From Mesorhizobium sp. SOD10 (GTDB lineage: Bacteria > Pseudomonadota > Alphaproteobacteria > Rhizobiales > Rhizobiaceae), in contig CCNA01000034.1 of the NCBI GenBank assembly GCA_000824805.1, positions 248,001-312,000 of the forward strand: DNA of 64,000 nt, in the 5' to 3' direction. Below, one piece after another: positions 31,200 to 39,842 of this stretch (within the stretch, counting starts at the first letter, position 1; every line of letters starts with the position of its first letter). Under the pieces are notes generated by a model. That model saw nothing but the letters and a program-made list of their open reading frames with translations, ran no database searches and had not been told where the DNA came from. The position numbers were made by a program, and so were the translations under genes.

Positions 31200-31553
31200 T
31201 CACGCGTGTGCGTGGGGATGACGGAAGTCCCAAACGGCCCAGGCCGATGCCGCGACCACCAGCACGCCGAGAACGACATGCGTGGCCATGACATAGGTGT
31301 CAGCTGCGAAGCCTAGCAACCAGGGCGACACGATCAGCCAGAGCCCGAGGACCACACTTGCCCATTCTTCCCACTCGGCGAACACCGAAAGCGTCGCCAG
31401 CGCCAGCGCGCCGAGCAGAACGCCGACAATCCAGGCGTTCCACGCGGGCACCGTTGCCGCGGTGAATCCGATGACCCAGGGAGAGATGAACAGGCAGACC
31501 GCGAGGACCAGAGTGATCCAGTCGAGACTCTTTCTTGCTTCCATCATTGCCAT
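31200..31553 (-). CDS. SPW-repeat membrane protein
   Basis: A 117-residue four-helix membrane protein with the two hallmark SPW motifs: LAVCLFISPWVIGFTAATVP and LWLIVSPWLLGFAADTY. The ATG at 31553 is chosen for GGAGG five bases upstream, not the longer frames. SPW proteins are small integral membrane proteins, widespread in rhizobia and often in stress-gene clusters; the biochemical role is unknown. No EcfG-type box was found near this one. Confidence 0.85.
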   Translation of the reverse strand: MAMMEARKSLDWITLVLAVCLFISPWVIGFTAATVPAWNAWIVGVLLGALALATLSVFAEWEEWASVVLGLWLIVSPWLLGFAADTYVMATHVVLGVLVVAASAWAVWDFRHPHAHA

Positions 31554-31670
31554 GACAACCTCCATGGATGAAGCTTGACCAAAGCAACCTGAGCGTGCAA
31601 TCACACGCTCTGTTACATGATGTAATGCATTTTTACAGAGCTGCAAGGGAGGACCGGCCGCGCCGGCGCC

Positions 31671-32732
31671 TCAGCCCTTGAAATCACTTCCGTCTTCGGC
31701 GCCAAGCTGCGGCACGACTATCGCCTCGAGCGGCGCCTCAAGTGTCCACTTTACGCCCTCGGGCAAGCGTTCGAGGCTGGAGGAACCGCTCAGCGACTGC
31801 GGCGCCACACGCTGCAGCACCACCGTGCCGAAACCCTTGCGATCGCCCTTACGTTCGGACGCCTTCTGCGCGGCCGTGCCGGAGGTCTCGTGCCAGACAA
31901 GATGAAAGCGCCGCTGCGCCTCGGGTCCGGTCTCGACTTTCCAGGTGATTTCGATGCGGCCGCCCCCCGAGGCCAGCGCGCCATATTTGGACGAGTTGGT
32001 GCCGAGCTCGTGGAAGGCCATGCCGAGATTCTGCACCGCATTCGACTGCAGCGTCAGAAGCGGCCCGGAAAGCGAGATGCGGTCTTCATGGCCGAAAGGC
32101 TTCAGATGCTCCTGGACAAGGTCGAACAGACTGGCGCCGGCCCATTCCGTGGTGACCAGAAGGTCGTGCGAGCGCGACAGCGCCATGATGCGGGCGCGGA
32201 TCATTTCCTCGAACTCGCGGGGGTCGGTCGAGCGCTTGCTGGTTTCCCTGACCATCGACAGGATCACCGCGAACTGGTTCTTCACGCGGTGGTTGACCTC
32301 GCGCATCAAGAGCCGGATACGGCGCTCGCTTTCCTTGGCGGCGGAGATATCCCGGGCGATCTGCGAAGCGCCGATGATCTCGCCCGCGTTGTTCCTGATC
32401 GGCGAGACCGTGATCGACACCGCGATCAATGAGCCGTCCTTGCGCTTGCGCGTCGTCTCATGGCTTCCCACACCCTCGCCCCTGCGAATGCGGCCGATGA
32501 TTTCGGCCTCTTCGTTGTGCATATGCTCGGGGAGCAGCATCAGTATGGACTGGCCCACGGCCTCCTCGGCGCTGTAGCCGAACATGCGCTCGGCCGCCTG
32601 GTTCCAATCGGTAATGATGCTGTTGAGGTTCTTGCCGATGATGGCGTCGTGGGAGGAATCGACAATCGCCGCGAGGCGCGCGTCGGCATGGGCGTCCTGA
32701 CGAAAAATCCCCCCTGGATTGGTCATGCGCAT
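31671..32732 (-). CDS. PAS-domain histidine kinase of the HWE family
   Basis: A 353-residue soluble kinase. Residues 15-135 are a PAS/PAC sensor (LAAIVDSSHDAIIGKNLNSI, GRIRRGEGVGSHETTRKRKD). Residues about 143-165 are the HWE H-box (LLMREVNHRVKNQFAVILSM) with the phospho-acceptor His. Residues about 235-250 are the N-box (FHELGTNSSKYGAL), and LVWHETSG carries the W-x-E signature. HWE kinases commonly feed response regulators such as PhyR that free the EcfG sigma factor, which would suit the many EcfG-type promoters nearby. No membrane segment, so it senses a cytosolic signal. Partner not in the window. Confidence 0.9.
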   Translation of the reverse strand: MRMTNPGGIFRQDAHADARLAAIVDSSHDAIIGKNLNSIITDWNQAAERMFGYSAEEAVGQSILMLLPEHMHNEEAEIIGRIRRGEGVGSHETTRKRKDGSLIAVSITVSPIRNNAGEIIGASQIARDISAAKESERRIRLLMREVNHRVKNQFAVILSMVRETSKRSTDPREFEEMIRARIMALSRSHDLLVTTEWAGASLFDLVQEHLKPFGHEDRISLSGPLLTLQSNAVQNLGMAFHELGTNSSKYGALASGGGRIEITWKVETGPEAQRRFHLVWHETSGTAAQKASERKGDRKGFGTVVLQRVAPQSLSGSSSLERLPEGVKWTLEAPLEAIVVPQLGAEDGSDFKG

Positions 32733-32777
32733 TAGCTAGGGCCGACAGACATCAAGGCAACGTCTCGAGCGCATCTG

Positions 32778-33023
32778 CTATGGCTTCGAGTTTCTGGAGC
32801 CATCGCCGACCTTTCTGTCCTGGGCTATCACGCCAAAATCCTGCGACTTCGCGCCTGCGTCGGCGGTCAGGAATCCGTCCGATGCAAGCCCGCGACGCAA
32901 AAGCTCACGCACCGCAGCCGATCGGCTTGGCATGCGCTTTTCGAAACGCCAGTTCTCCAGCGCCGCCAATTCCTCGTCGGTCAGCATGATCTGCAATCTT
33001 TGCGGCCGTTCGAGTTCAGCCAT
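32778..33023 (-). CDS. Ribbon-helix-helix-type small DNA-binding protein
   Basis: An 81-residue protein: MAELERPQRLQIMLTDEELA, then ALENWRFEKRMPSRSAAVRE and LLRRGLASDG. The short beta strand followed by two helices with SRSAAVRELLRRGL is the ribbon-helix-helix fold of CopG/Arc-like repressors. ATG 33023 has AGAGGCGGG before it. No partner toxin gene is next to it, so it looks like a free-standing regulator. The last 25 residues are unstructured. Confidence 0.75.
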   Translation of the reverse strand: MAELERPQRLQIMLTDEELAALENWRFEKRMPSRSAAVRELLRRGLASDGFLTADAGAKSQDFGVIAQDRKVGDGSRNSKP

Positions 33024-33289
33024 GCCCGCCTCTACCACAGACAAAAATGCTACGAATGAGTAAGTGTCTCACTATGAGCAGAACTAGGGTTTACCACACA
33101 GGACGTCAAGGATGCCTAAGCTGTGAAAGAGGGAGCAGACTAACTATACCAACGATGCGCCGAAATCACATTTGTTGGCCTCTGCTAACTCATTGATTAG
33201 TTTCTTTTTTTGGCTTTTTTTCTTGCTATTGGCGATCGCGGGGCGCATGATTGGGATCGAGGGATAACCTCCAAGGAAGGAGGCATTCC

Positions 33290-33622
33290 ATGTTCCGACG
33301 ATTCTCCATCCGGTTGCGCGATGACGCCCACCACAGAGTTCAACAGGCTCTGCGGATCAAAGGCATCGTGAACATAATCCGGCTTTCGGAAGAGATCAGG
33401 CTGAACAACCTGGCCGAGAACATCGCCCGCGAAGACATTGAAGATCTGGTGATGCAGATTGCTCAGCTTTACGGCGCGCCGATCGAGTTCGACGATCAGG
33501 CTCTCACGGCGCTTGATTTGCCCGACATATTGGACGATGACAATCGCAATGACCTCGAAAGGGCGCTGCGAGAGCGTTGCGGAGCCGACCCGCAGGTCAA
33601 CCTGCTGCAGCTCGATGACTAA
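33290..33622 (+). CDS. Hypothetical protein, rhizobial type
   Basis: A 110-residue acidic soluble protein with AAGGAGG before ATG 33290. It reads MFRRFSIRLRDDAHHRVQQA, LRLNNLAENIAREDIEDLVM-like helical segments, then GAPIEFDDQALTALDLPDIL and CGADPQVNLLQLDD. No catalytic motif or membrane segment. It converges with the HD-domain gene, stops 16 bp apart. Family unknown to me. Confidence 0.7.
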   Translation: MFRRFSIRLRDDAHHRVQQALRIKGIVNIIRLSEEIRLNNLAENIAREDIEDLVMQIAQLYGAPIEFDDQALTALDLPDILDDDNRNDLERALRERCGADPQVNLLQLDD

Positions 33623-33637
33623 GCCAGTGGGCATGCG

Positions 33638-34063
33638 TCAAACGGAGTGTCCACCCCTGGCGATCACGTCGCTAAGGATGCTGAGCCCGGTCTCGTAGCG
33701 GTCCGGCGCAATGCCAGCCTGATGCGCCTGCCAGAGATTGTCACGCAGGTCAGCTATTTTCACGGGCAAGGCAAGCTCGTTCGAGGCGGCACGGAGAATC
33801 GAACCCTCCTCGCTTTCGTCCATCCGTTTCGTCAGCGCGTCGACGGCCGCAATGACGGATGAACTGAAACCGGCCTGTTTGAGCCGCTCGAGGCTCCAGC
33901 CCTCGCCTTTCTCGACGACGTCATGCAGATAAGCGACGGTCTTTTCATCCAGCGTCTCGACCGAATCGGCGACGCGTCTCAGATGTTCGATATAGGGTCT
34001 GCCGGTCTTTTCCTTCTGACCACTGTGAGCCTGCTCAGCGATCTTCGCCGCACGGTGAAGCAT
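33638..34063 (-). CDS. Small HD-domain (SpoT-hydrolase-like) protein
   Basis: A 141-residue protein consisting of one HD module related to the hydrolase domain of RelA/SpoT: AAKIAEQAHSGQKEKTGRPY, IEHLRRVADSV, the metal-binding AYLHDVVEKG (HD pair), DALTKRMDE, and LPVKIADLRDNLWQ. This is the arrangement of small (p)ppGpp hydrolase-like (Mesh1-type) proteins. ATG 34063 is chosen for GGAAGG 5 nt upstream; the open frame continues further but is not credible. A nucleotide-hydrolase function is likely; the substrate is not proven. Confidence 0.8.
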   Translation of the reverse strand: MLHRAAKIAEQAHSGQKEKTGRPYIEHLRRVADSVETLDEKTVAYLHDVVEKGEGWSLERLKQAGFSSSVIAAVDALTKRMDESEEGSILRAASNELALPVKIADLRDNLWQAHQAGIAPDRYETGLSILSDVIARGGHSV

Positions 34064-34312
34064 GGTCCTTCCAATCGTCAAATTGAAGCCCGCCCCGGCG
34101 AGGGACGGCCGAGGCGGGCTGCTCGGGTCTGAACCCGGTCCGGTGGCGCGCCTTTCGCGGGGGGAGCGGGGCTGCGCGCCATCTGCATTCAAGAACATCC
34201 GCGCAGGCCGAATGTTCCCGCGACGCCCTGCAATTTTCAGGATGCACGCTCGGCGCGCCGGCATGACGCACGGCACTCCCAGGCCTGCCGGCCAAGAAAC
34301 GTTCTTGCGGCA

Positions 34313-34337
34313 GGAACCTCGCGACCACGCCGCCGTT
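34313..34337 (+). promoter_or_regulatory. EcfG (RpoE2)-type promoter, perfect match
   Basis: GGAAC, 16 bases, CGTT, ending 31 bp before the csbD ATG. The 250 bp to its left (after 34063) hold no gene. Confidence 0.7.
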
Positions 34338-34367
34338 AGCCACCCGTGTTCAACAGGAGGTAAGGCA

Positions 34368-34571
34368 ATGGATTGGAACCGCGTCGAAGGCAATTGGAAG
34401 CAGATGAAGGGCAAGGTCAAGGAACAGTGGGGCAAGCTCACCGACGATGACCTCGACCGCATCGCGGGAAAACGCGACCAGCTCGAAGGTAAGATCCAGG
34501 AACGCTACGGCCTCGAGAGGGACCGCGTGCGCCGCGACATCGACGACTGGTACAGCCGCCAGAGCTGGTAG
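34368..34571 (+). CDS. csbD: CsbD family stress protein
   Basis: A 67-residue hydrophilic protein: MDWNRVEGNWKQMKGKVKEQ, WGKLTDDDLDRIAGKRDQLE, GKIQERYGLERDRVRRDIDD, WYSRQSW. The opening and the G-K-I-Q-E-R-YG word are diagnostic of CsbD proteins, which are strongly induced by general stress in many bacteria. AGGAGG lies 8 nt before ATG. It has a perfect EcfG promoter in front and a terminator behind. Molecular function unknown. Confidence 0.93.
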   Translation: MDWNRVEGNWKQMKGKVKEQWGKLTDDDLDRIAGKRDQLEGKIQERYGLERDRVRRDIDDWYSRQSW

Positions 34572-34593
34572 AAGCCGACTGGCTAACCAGGAA

Positions 34594-34623
34594 GGGCGGC
34601 GTCTCGCGACGGCGCCCTTTTTG
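34594..34623 (+). terminator. Terminator after csbD
   Basis: GGGCGGCGTC-TCGC-GACGGCGCCC with one mismatch in the stem, followed by TTTTTG. It also lies at the 3' end of the converging methyltransferase-type gene (stop 34633). Confidence 0.75.
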
Positions 34624-34632
34624 TTTGGCCGG

Positions 34633-35886
34633 TTAAGGCCGCGAGAGGCGGCTGCGTATTTCCATCTCGATGTCCCGTTCAAGCGGCAGCGGCGGCAAAT
34701 CGGCAGGCTTGCCATGACCGAATTCAGCCAGAGCAGCGGCATCGCGGCGGAGTTTTGCGAACGACACCGTGCGGCCCTGCTCCAGCCAACCGGAGGCGTG
34801 GAGGATGAAGCTCGCTCCGGAGCCCACCGCGGCCGAGAGCACCCTGCCCCCTTCGGCACCAGACTGCGCGTCGTCGATCTTGGCCGAGGTGATCGCGCCG
34901 TCGCCCCGCACCGGCACGCCGAGCCGCCTGCCCAGCCCGGCCGCGTAGAGCTGGACGAGCTGCGAGGCCGGGTCGCCGAAATCGGGCAGCATCCGGCGCA
35001 TGTCGAATGGATAGGCGAGAATGCCCATCACCGCCGGCGCGCCCGGACGCCAGAGCTGAGCCAGCGCAAGCCCGGCAAGCACCTCGGCGTAGCCCTGGAT
35101 AAGCGCGCCGGCCACAGTGACGGGCGACGTCGCGCCCATCATCATGTAGGACGACACCATGCTCGCCTCGCCCTTCAATGCAATTGCCCGCAGGCACTTC
35201 AACGGGTTCGGCCAATAGGTCAGCGGCGGCGTGGCATTGATCAGGTGGAGAAGGTTGCACGCGCCGGCAGACGCCGGCCGCCCGACCGCGGCGGCGGTCA
35301 AATCGATCACCGCCTCGGCCGCCGCCGGCGAAGCGATGCTGCCCATGAACGGCTTGTCGGAGCGGCTGAGATGCGCAAGCAGCATCTCCAGCGGCCGTCG
35401 GTCTTCAGGGACGTCCTCCATGACGCAGATCATCTGCCCGGTGTTGGTGAGCCCAGGCGCGGCATGCGCGGCGGCGACAAGCTCGCCGTAGATCTGCCGG
35501 CTGCCTGCCACCCTCTCCCCGCTGTCGAGCACGACATTGGGCGCGCCGTAGATCGGCGCGAAGATGGGCGGCCCGGCGCCGCCGACCAGCGTATCCCGTG
35601 CGGGATTCCTGCCGCGCAGCAGGAACTTTGCCGGCGCATGCCGGCGTATGATGCGGCGCAGCTCGGCGCCATCCAGGCGCACGACATCCCCGGTCGCCAC
35701 GCCACCGGCCTGTTTGAGAATGTCGATGGTCTGCGGATCGTCCAGGAAGCGGGTGCCCGTTTCCTCGAGAACCCTGTCCGCCGCCCTCTCGATCGTCTCC
35801 AATCCGGCATCGTCCTGTTCGGGCCGATAGGCCGCGGCAACAAAATCTGCCGCCGCGCAACATTCATTTGGCCATGAAGTCGGCAT
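34633..35886 (-). CDS. Trimethylamine methyltransferase (MttB)-family protein, possibly N-terminally shortened
   Basis: A 417-residue protein with MttB-superfamily landmarks: IERAADRVLEETGTRFLDDP, NTGQMICVMEDVPED, INATPPLTYWPNPLKCLRAI, MMGATSPVTVAGALIQGYAE, QLWRPGAPAVMG and ISSAKIDDAQSGAEGGRVL-like text near the end. These proteins demethylate quaternary amines using corrinoid proteins; no in-frame amber codon is needed here, so this is the non-pyrrolysine (MtgB-like) type. It is shorter than most members (about 480-520), missing part of the N-terminus, and no ribosome site stands at ATG 35886. A truncated Crp gene faces it, so one deletion may have cut both. Confidence 0.75.
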   Translation of the reverse strand: MPTSWPNECCAAADFVAAAYRPEQDDAGLETIERAADRVLEETGTRFLDDPQTIDILKQAGGVATGDVVRLDGAELRRIIRRHAPAKFLLRGRNPARDTLVGGAGPPIFAPIYGAPNVVLDSGERVAGSRQIYGELVAAAHAAPGLTNTGQMICVMEDVPEDRRPLEMLLAHLSRSDKPFMGSIASPAAAEAVIDLTAAAVGRPASAGACNLLHLINATPPLTYWPNPLKCLRAIALKGEASMVSSYMMMGATSPVTVAGALIQGYAEVLAGLALAQLWRPGAPAVMGILAYPFDMRRMLPDFGDPASQLVQLYAAGLGRRLGVPVRGDGAITSAKIDDAQSGAEGGRVLSAAVGSGASFILHASGWLEQGRTVSFAKLRRDAAALAEFGHGKPADLPPLPLERDIEMEIRSRLSRP

Positions 35887-36061
35887 GCAACTGCCCGGCC
35901 GGCGCAAAAGGTTCGATGGGCCGGCATGCCGTAGTATCCGGATTCCGCTTGCCTTCGCGACGCTCCGGCGCGCCACCTTGCGTCGCTTTCCAGGAAGGCG
36001 CCGCCGACGGCGGCCCGGCGACACCGGCCGCACTGCGCTCCCGGCATTTCGGTGGTGCATT

Positions 36062-36202
36062 ATGAACCGTGTCATCAGCGCGCTGCGCAACAGCGGCGTG
36101 ATCGCGTGGGCGATCCATACGGTGACGATCCTCGACTGGCAGAGGCTGCAGCAGATCGCCGAATTCGATCCGATCTATCTCTCGATGACGCGCGCGAGCC
36201 GC
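36062..36202 (+). pseudogene. C-terminal remnant of a Crp/Fnr-type regulator
   Basis: Reading from 36062 gives MNRVISALRNSGVIAWAIHT, VTILDWQRLQQIAEFDPIYL, SMTRASR. It matches, residue for residue along most of its length, the last 47 residues of the intact Crp-type regulator at 41751-42551 (MNRVIGTLRRMNVINWTNHM, ITILDWERLVTIAEFDPTYL, SMVREPR). The sensor domain and first half of the helix-turn-helix are gone. It is a pseudogene fragment from a paralogue. Confidence 0.8.
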
Positions 36203-36260
36203 GTTGATCGCCTACTGGAGGCATCTTCCCAAAACCGCTATGCAGTTTGGGGCAGCTGCA

Positions 36261-36503
36261 TCATTCAGAACGCCGTTTCCGGTGCGGCGACTCCTGGTTC
36301 TCGCCGCGCAGCATCTGCCGGTCGTCGGGATCGATCAGGTCGCTCTCGGCAGGCTTCAACGTACTGCCCTTCGCGCGGGCAGCCCGTTCCTGATGCGGCC
36401 GCTTCAGCTCCTCCTCGGCATTGAAGTCCTTACCGGCGTTCTTGGTGTTGACACGCTCCTCGATGATGCGCTGCTGCTGATCATGCGTGGTCTTGCCTGC
36501 CAT
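36261..36503 (-). CDS. Small hydrophilic protein, stress-type
   Basis: An 80-residue highly charged, disordered protein: MAGKTTHDQQQRIIEERVNT, KNAGKDFNAEEELKRPHQER, SDLIDPDDRQMLRGENQESP. ATG 36503 has GGGAGAG upstream. A match to the EcfG-type promoter (GGAAC-N17-GGTT) lies about 120 bp upstream. Similar hydrophilins accompany general-stress genes in rhizobia; molecular role unknown. Confidence 0.75.
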   Translation of the reverse strand: MAGKTTHDQQQRIIEERVNTKNAGKDFNAEEELKRPHQERAARAKGSTLKPAESDLIDPDDRQMLRGENQESPHRKRRSE

Positions 36504-37017
36504 GCCAGTCTCTCCCATGGCTGAAAGAAATTCTCCCCACAGAGAAGCCCGTCCGGAGGGGTGAGCGGGCGGGTTTCTATCGGGAGGGACCCCGATGGCG
36601 GCGGGGGAGCCGCCGGGGCACCGAACCGGAACACCGGCACTTATGTTCCATGCGGGAGCGAAACGACGGAATTTCCCGACCGGGCCGAGACATTCCGCGC
36701 GACAGCCATTGCGGCTCTGATCTTCGTCACGCTCCCGAAAGGCGCTCGGCGCCGGAGGGGCACGCTGCGCGCCGGCCCCAACAGACGGACTCGAGTTGTC
36801 GAGCTGACTGACAGGCCGCCGACGTGGCTACGCCCTGGTCCGTTCGAGTTCAGGGTTGTCGGCGGTTATCCTTGCCACCGGATTGCCGAGGCCGGCTCGC
36901 ATTGAGCGGACTGCGGATGCCTGCCTCGCGCGGTTTTCGGATCGTCAGCTGGAACCTGGGCCGCCAACGAATGTGGATGAGAACCTCGGCTCGCCGTGCC
37001 GAGGTGACGGTCACTCT
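36504..37017. other. Intergenic stretch, no gene seen apart from a promoter match
   Basis: About 500 bp between divergent genes. Several open frames occur by chance in this GC-rich DNA but none has a ribosome site or protein-like composition. It contains the minus-strand EcfG-type match at 36624-36649. Confidence 0.5.
36624..36649 (-). promoter_or_regulatory. EcfG-type promoter candidate (17-base spacer)
   Basis: On the minus strand GGAAC, 17 bases, GGTT. It points to the small hydrophilic protein gene starting at 36503, leaving a leader of about 115 bp, long for such promoters, so confidence is moderate. Confidence 0.45.
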
Positions 37018-37042
37018 GGAACCGATCGTGCATCCGCCGGTT
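37018..37042 (+). promoter_or_regulatory. EcfG-type promoter
   Basis: GGAAC, 16 bases, GGTT, about 100 bp before the start of the Nramp-family transporter gene at 37146. Confidence 0.55.
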
Positions 37043-37145
37043 ACTCTATGCCTTCGTTAGCCGGTACTTATGCAATGCGGAACAGCCGTCCCAAATTCAT
37101 GGCGCACCTCGCGTTTACCGCCGACCTCGCGCCGGTGGCCTTTCC

Positions 37146-38456
37146 ATGAGCGGAGTCGGTTCCCAAATCGATCGAGAACAAAGCAGCACTTTGGCGAAAG
37201 GTCCTTTCCAACGGTTCCTTCGCACGATCGGGCCCGGATTCATCACCGGTGCGTCCGACGACGATCCGTCCGGCATCGGAACCTACAGCCAGGCTGGCGC
37301 CCAGCTCGGTTTCAACATCGGCTGGTCGATGCTGTTCACCTTCCCGCTGATGGCGGCAATCCAGGAGATCGCCGCTCGCATTGGCCGCACCACAGGCAAG
37401 GGCATTTCGGGTAACCTCAGCCGACACTATCCGGCCCCGGTGCTTTCCGTTGTGGTGATGCTGCTGTTCGTCGCCAACGTCATCAATATCGGCGCCGATC
37501 TCAGCGCCATGGCCGACGCGTTGAAACTGCTCGTCGGCGGACCGAGGTCACTCTATGTCGTCGCTTTCGCGATCATCTGTGTCTCGGCGATCGTGTTCCT
37601 CGACTACACCCGCTACGTGTCCGTCCTCAAATGGATCACCTTGAGCCTTTTTGCGTATGTGGTCGCGATGTTCGCGGCCAATGTGCCGTGGATCGACGCG
37701 GCTAAAGGCCTCTTCATTCCGCACTTCGAATGGAGCGGGGCTTTCTTCACGACATTGCTGGCAATCCTTGGCACGACGATCTCGCCTTATCTGTTCTTCT
37801 GGCAGGCCTCCCAAGAGGTCGAAGAGGAGGAACTCAAGCTCAGCGCCGAGCCGCTGCGATGGGCACCCTGGCAAGCCACACGGGCGTTCAGGCGGATACG
37901 CGCCGACACGCTGGTCGGAATGGCCTTTTCGAACCTGATCGGCGTTGCGATCATGTTCACCACAGCCGCAACGCTCCACAAGGCGGGGGTGACGGATATC
38001 GCTTCTTCCACCGACGCGGCAAAGGCGCTGGAGCCCGTGGCCGGAAAGTTCGCCTTCATCATCTTCTCAGCAGGCATCATAGGCACCGGACTTCTGGCAG
38101 TCCCGGTACTGGCGGGTTCGGCGGCATTCGCAGTAGGCGAAGCCCTGCGCTGGCCGGTCGGCCTTCAGCGCAAGCCGAAGGAAGCAGCCGCCTTCTACGC
38201 CACGCTCGCCGCGGCGACCGCTCTTGGCACCGGGATCATGTTTACTCCGATCGACCCGATCAAGGCGCTTTACTGGAGCGCCGTGATAAACGGCATGTGC
38301 GCTGTGCCGGTCATGGTCATGATGATGCTGATGGCTGCCGGTAAGGATATCATGGGAGAATTCCCGGTCCAAGGTTGGCTGCGTGCGCTGGGCTGGCTAT
38401 CGACGTTGGCAATGGGTATGTCGTCGGTCGGCCTGATCATTCAATGGTTCTTGTGA
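37146..38456 (+). CDS. Nramp-family divalent metal transporter-like protein
   Basis: A 436-residue inner-membrane protein with about 11 membrane segments. The N-terminal signature GPGFITGASDDDPSGIGTYS corresponds to the Nramp metal-binding loop, but DPSG replaces the canonical DPGN. The family's sixth-helix Met motif (MPH) is not visible in the matching region; that segment reads LAILGTTISPYLFFWQASQE. Members of this branch have altered metal choice (for example Mg or Al rather than Mn) or unknown substrates. Further segments include LLFVANVINIGADLSAMADA and FIIFSAGIIGTGLLAVPVLA. It is likely induced by general stress through the upstream promoter. Confidence 0.85.
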   Translation: MSGVGSQIDREQSSTLAKGPFQRFLRTIGPGFITGASDDDPSGIGTYSQAGAQLGFNIGWSMLFTFPLMAAIQEIAARIGRTTGKGISGNLSRHYPAPVLSVVVMLLFVANVINIGADLSAMADALKLLVGGPRSLYVVAFAIICVSAIVFLDYTRYVSVLKWITLSLFAYVVAMFAANVPWIDAAKGLFIPHFEWSGAFFTTLLAILGTTISPYLFFWQASQEVEEEELKLSAEPLRWAPWQATRAFRRIRADTLVGMAFSNLIGVAIMFTTAATLHKAGVTDIASSTDAAKALEPVAGKFAFIIFSAGIIGTGLLAVPVLAGSAAFAVGEALRWPVGLQRKPKEAAAFYATLAAATALGTGIMFTPIDPIKALYWSAVINGMCAVPVMVMMMLMAAGKDIMGEFPVQGWLRALGWLSTLAMGMSSVGLIIQWFL

Positions 38457-38589
38457 GGGCCGCGCCCGCTGCGGCACCTAACGCGGAAAGACGGTCGACG
38501 CCTGAGCTGCAACCCACCAGGCAGCTGGAGGACAGTGCGCGGATGGAACCTTGATCAGCATTGATTATTTACTTCGAAGGCGGGCCAGC

Positions 38590-38820
38590 ATGACCAGATC
38601 GTCGCTTCATCTGCTCAAGGGTACAGGCTATCTGATCTCCACGGTGAGCGTGATCCTGCTGGTGATCGTCAGTTGGGATGGCGCCTCGAAAAGTCCATTG
38701 CTGACAGCGTCTCTCCTCGGGGGAGCCGCCACCTCGATTGTCGGCATGTTCTGTCGCTGGCTCTCCTACGAGATCGAGAAACGGCAGGAAGAGCGGCGGG
38801 AGGGCCAGCAGGCTCAGTGA
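38590..38820 (+). CDS. Small membrane protein
   Basis: A 76-residue protein from ATG 38590 (MTRSSLHLLKGTGYLISTVS) with two hydrophobic segments: residues about 10-28 (GYLISTVSVILLVIVSW) and about 35-53 (LLTASLLGGAATSIVGMFCR). It ends in a charged tail (YEIEKRQEERREGQ). A start at 38551 is open but lacks support. It lies 130 bp after the transporter. No family recognised. Confidence 0.65.
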   Translation: MTRSSLHLLKGTGYLISTVSVILLVIVSWDGASKSPLLTASLLGGAATSIVGMFCRWLSYEIEKRQEERREGQQAQ

Positions 38821-38923
38821 GGCCGCCGCATCGGCGTTTGTCGTAGGGATCACGCGTATAGACGCCCGCCGGTGAAGCCCGCGGGCGCATTCCAATGATA
38901 GCTGCCGAACAGCCCGGGCTGTG

Positions 38924-39832
38924 TCATCGGCGAACGAAAAGCGCTTCGTCTTCGTCACGTTGCCTGCCGCCGAGCGCGCCGGCGACGCTGGCAATGAAAG
39001 CTCCAACGATCATCGACAGGGCGCCGACGAGCGCGAAGGTGGCACCTGCCTTTCTGACGGTGTCGGCGGCCGCCTTCGCCTTGTTCTTGGCGTCTTCGAC
39101 CCCCGCAAGCACGGTATCGACGCGTTTGGCGGCATCGGCCTGCGAAAGCCCGGTGCGGGAAGCTACCAGCTTCGCAAGATAGGCTTTGTCGTCGGCCGAG
39201 ACCTCGCCCTTGGCGGCGCTCGCCACAAGGATGCGTGTTGCCTGCGCCGTCGTGCCGACGTCATTCTGGCCAGCCGGGGCGACGGTACCGGTGTCTGCAG
39301 GGCGGAAGAGTTGGTCGACGAAGTAACCCAAGGTGTTGTTGTCGGTTGCGGCGGCGTCATTCGCGGCCGCCGACGAAGCACCCGCGGCCGCGCCTGCCGC
39401 GACGTTGGCCCCCGCTTGCACGCCCGCGCCGATTGTTGCGGACAAGGCAGAGCCGAACACGCCGGCAACCAGCAGCGTCGCCAGCGCCCAGGCCAGAAAT
39501 CCATGCGCGGTATCGCGGAAGTAGACTTCGTTGTCATGAATGCCGACCCATTTCGTCCGTAGCCGGCCGGTCAAGTAGCCGCCCAGCCCGGCCGACAGCC
39601 ATTGCACGACGATCAGCCACACGGCGGCCGAAACCGCAAAAGTGGTGGCCGAGGCGCTGGCACCGGTCCAGGGCGAAACCATGGTTAGCCCCAACCCGGA
39701 GCCGATCAGCATCAACACCACCGTCAGTGTCGCCGCGGCGAAGGCTCCGGCGACGATCGGACCCCAACTCACTGCGGAAGAGGAAGACTCGGTCGCGCCG
39801 GAAAGCTCGACGTCGGTTACAGCGGGATTCAT
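38924..39832 (-). CDS. Integral membrane protein of a stress-type operon
   Basis: A 302-residue protein: MNPAVTDVELSGATESSSSA, then membrane segments PIVAGAFAAATLTVVLMLIG, AVSAAVWLIVVQWLSAGLGG, FLAWALATLLVAGVFGSALS and a late TFALVGALSMIVGAFIASVA. A Gly-rich word YLTGRLRTKW follows the second segment, and residues about 205-260 form a periplasmic or cytosolic helical region with RILVASAAKGEVSADDKAYL. Such proteins are widespread in Rhizobiales without known function. ATG 39832 is used; the preceding 25-residue membrane peptide ends 10 bases upstream, so they form an operon. Confidence 0.75.
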   Translation of the reverse strand: MNPAVTDVELSGATESSSSAVSWGPIVAGAFAAATLTVVLMLIGSGLGLTMVSPWTGASASATTFAVSAAVWLIVVQWLSAGLGGYLTGRLRTKWVGIHDNEVYFRDTAHGFLAWALATLLVAGVFGSALSATIGAGVQAGANVAAGAAAGASSAAANDAAATDNNTLGYFVDQLFRPADTGTVAPAGQNDVGTTAQATRILVASAAKGEVSADDKAYLAKLVASRTGLSQADAAKRVDTVLAGVEDAKNKAKAAADTVRKAGATFALVGALSMIVGAFIASVAGALGGRQRDEDEALFVRR

Positions 39833-39842
39833 CGCACATCTC

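Noticed and set aside
32778..33023. Antitoxin of a toxin-antitoxin pair
   Set aside because: No partner toxin gene on either side; the neighbours are a kinase gene and a gene-free stretch.
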